Made by a program: the position numbers and the translations under genes. A DNA stretch of 64,000 nt from Adiantum capillus-veneris. Its lineage: Eukaryota; Streptophyta; Polypodiopsida; Polypodiales; Pteridaceae. This document shows, piece after piece, positions 62,060 to 64,000 of the stretch. Location: the NCBI GenBank assembly GCA_014529385.2, contig CM043953.1, forward strand, positions 79,038,338-79,102,337, written 5' to 3'. The notes below the pieces were generated by a model that was not told the origin of the DNA, made no database searches, and saw only the letters and a program-made list of their open reading frames with translations. The first letter of the stretch is position 1. The number at the start of each line of letters is the position of its first letter.

Positions 62060-62953
62060 TGGGACCACACTCAGAGTCGCTACATGGAATTGTAATGGAT
62101 CTTTGCACCTTGATGTAGGGGCCTTTGAGGATAGTTTCACAGGGAGAGACATCATTTTCTACTATGAGACGCATCAAGCCCCGCGGCAGTCCATGCCCCA
62201 TGTGAGCAGATACAGATGGGAGACAACTTGCAGACAGGAGACTCGATCAGAGCGCAGAGGACGAGGTTCAGGAGGAGTGGCAGTCTTATTCAGGAAGGAG
62301 CTACAATCTCTCATACATATAGCTCGGAGGGATGAGCATGCTAGGTACATGTGGGTGAGACTGAAGGCAAAGACGGGCACATATCTCTACATCGTTATTT
62401 GCTATTTCCCTCCTAGTACGTCAATGTATGCATCACCTAGAGGACAATCCCCCTTCTCTATTTTAGATGATGATATATGGGAGTTTTCTAAAGATGGCAA
62501 CATTATTATCTTGGGGGATTTCAATGCTAGGACTGCCCATTCCTATGATACCTTAGAGGAGTTAATGTGAGAGCTTGATAATACAGAAATGGGCCTGTCT
62601 AGATTATCACAGGATGAGGAGCACACTAAGTATGGCAGATACTTGATTGATATGCGGACTACACATGGATTGGCCATTTTGAATGGCTCATAGAGATTCC
62701 CTACAGCAGCTGGTGGTTTTACATGCTTTCCACATCGACATGGCGCTAGTACAGTGGATTATGGTATCGCTCCGCCAAGACTCATTCCTTCCTTTCAGGA
62801 TTTTGTGGTGGAAACTACGCAGGTTGGGGTAGCAGTCGATCACGCTATCTTGTCTTTCACTCTATTGTTCCAGTTCAACACAGCTCCATTGGGAGAGGCC
62901 TCCACACATACTCGGTATACCTTCATGAGGGAGACGGATCATGTGTACACTGA
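62060..62953 (+). pseudogene. LINE B ORF2, endonuclease domain
   Basis: [50 protein letters not shown] and IIILGDFNARTAHS, then a TGA after EELM (62568), another stop before RFPTAAGG, and [47 protein letters not shown]. Truncated at the end of the endonuclease. Confidence 0.85.
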
Positions 62954-64000
62954 TGTCACGTGACACATCCAACACTATGTGTCCGTGGACAAGCTACACC
63001 ATGATCACGGTTCAATCAGTCCAGTCAGTCTAGATTAGAAGTCATCTGGCACTTTTGTGAATCTATTCGTAGACCGTGCATGCCCAATCACTTAGCATAG
63101 ATGCATATCCTCTGGTTGCACACAGCATGATCATCAGTATTCCCATCAGAATCCATTAGAATCAGTTAGGGGAATTTTCCAGTGATTTTAGCCTATTTTC
63201 ACTATTTTTGACATTTTTCACTTATTAAGTTAAGTGACTTCCCAACAAAAGTAGGTAGGGCAATTTGGGTAAGAAAATATATAAGCAAACCAAAGCTAGC
63301 ACTCTTTGGCAGATGAGCAAGGAGCACAATAGGCCCTCAGGCAGCAGGTACTCCCTCTCTCTCAGCCAGAACCCCTCAGCACCCACAAGCACTTGGCGTT
63401 TTCAGCTTTGTCGGCATCGCCAACATCAAGCCTAGCGTTTTGTCATCGACACAGTTCCCTAGCCCTGGCGTTTTCAGTTCCTTCATCGCCAGCATACCCA
63501 CAAACCCAGCGTTTTTACTAACGCTACCAACCAGCCAGCGTTTTCTATTTTCAGCCCATTTCTGCAGCAGATAGTCAGCGTTTTCAGCATTCATGGATAG
63601 CAGCAGATTCAACCCTAGACATTGCAAAAGATCGTCATTTTCAGCCTTCAAAAATCCAGCCAAAACAGGCGTTTTCAGCAGTCCCAAATCAGTCCCAGAT
63701 TTTCAGCCATAGCGTTTTTATGGACAGCAGATAGAAGACCGCAGATTTCAGCCCTTAAGTCATCGTCGCCATCCCCGTCGTCGTCACCGGCATAGTCCCA
63801 AGTTGCATCAATTTCCATGCATCATCATTGTACCACTTTGTGCAATCATAAGTAGACCACTCTCGCCGACAAGAATGGGGCCTTCGGAGGAGGGTTTTAC
63901 AACGTCTCTGGTGTCGTATCTCTCTTCTCTCTCTATCTCTCAGTCTCATACACTTGCACGCACAGTGTCCATTCACTTTGTTTGTGATCATAGCATTCTC
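62954..64000 (+). repeat. LTR-like sequence replacing LINE B 3' part (candidate)
   Basis: LINE B homology stops at GTGTACACTGA and TGTCACGTGACACATCC begins, a TG start with a palindromic terminus. A TATA-like AAAATATATAAGCAAA lies about 320 bp in (near 63275), consistent with the U3-R boundary of a plus-strand LTR. No primer site, CA end or second LTR is visible before the window ends, and no coding sequence was recognised. Confidence 0.4.
63386..63720 (+). repeat. Cluster of GCGTTTTCAG motifs
   Basis: At least eight copies of (A/G)GCGTTTT with TCAGC usually following occur within about 340 bp at irregular 30-60-bp spacing, interspersed with GCAGCAGA motifs. Confidence 0.75.

Larger units (their letters stand above)
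60254..62953 (+). mobile_element. LINE B: 5' portion of a LINE A-family element
   Basis: 5' UTR, ORF1 and the ORF2 endonuclease, truncated at 62953 where an LTR-like sequence starts. It begins directly after (CT)n. The ORFs are related to LINE A at roughly two-thirds identity. Confidence 0.8.

Overview
This is nuclear DNA of a land plant with a repeat-rich genome. The evidence is two conserved plant-type genes split by very long introns, Ty1/copia and Ty3/gypsy LTR retrotransposons with tRNA-Met primer sites, telo-box motifs (AAACCCTAA) in an LTR, and abundant (CT)n microsatellites. A fern or another large-genome plant would fit, but I cannot fix the species. No rRNA, complete tRNA, CRISPR or bacterial feature was seen.

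Host genes. Gene 1 (+, 18688-46586) encodes a 192-residue protein with four CxxC motifs of the DnaJ cysteine-rich type. Its four exons join in frame; intron 1 is a GC-AG intron holding a (CT)n tract and intron 2 is about 27.2 kb of nested transposons. Gene 2 (-, 49190-54518 and beyond the right edge) encodes a J-domain protein of the DNAJC9/AtJ6 type. Six exons covering the last 220 residues are visible; the first exon(s) with the HPD motif are not, so that intron is at least 9.4 kb. The genes converge tail to tail.

Layout. 1-18.2 kb: a broken copia element (1-3511), copia-2 with both LTRs and a TTATA target duplication (6934-12153), a third copia relic (15214-16125), and a dispersed repeat R1 (two copies). 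18.2-46.6 kb: gene 1. Its intron 2 holds a truncated gypsy (20013-21494), a non-autonomous LTR element (21495-23895), a gypsy element folded into a 6.5-kb palindrome (26444-33002), a twin-primed LINE fragment (33470-34020) and a near full-length LINE A (34098-45977), itself split by gypsy-3 (37069-43564, CATGC target duplication). 46.6-49.2 kb: intergenic. 49.2-64 kb: gene 2, whose introns carry a LINE relic with a triplicated segment, then LINE D, LINE C (split by a hAT-type non-autonomous DNA transposon) and LINE B joined head to tail through (CT)n tracts, and finally the start of another LTR-like element.

Most notable. LINE copies of two families end with the same 3' motif (GGTCTCATAGGTCA plus a small hairpin), run into (CT)n tracts, and start directly after other (CT)n tracts. 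This suggests a microsatellite-targeted non-LTR lineage. The gypsy palindrome lies inside a host intron and would be transcribed as a long hairpin, a possible natural silencing trigger.
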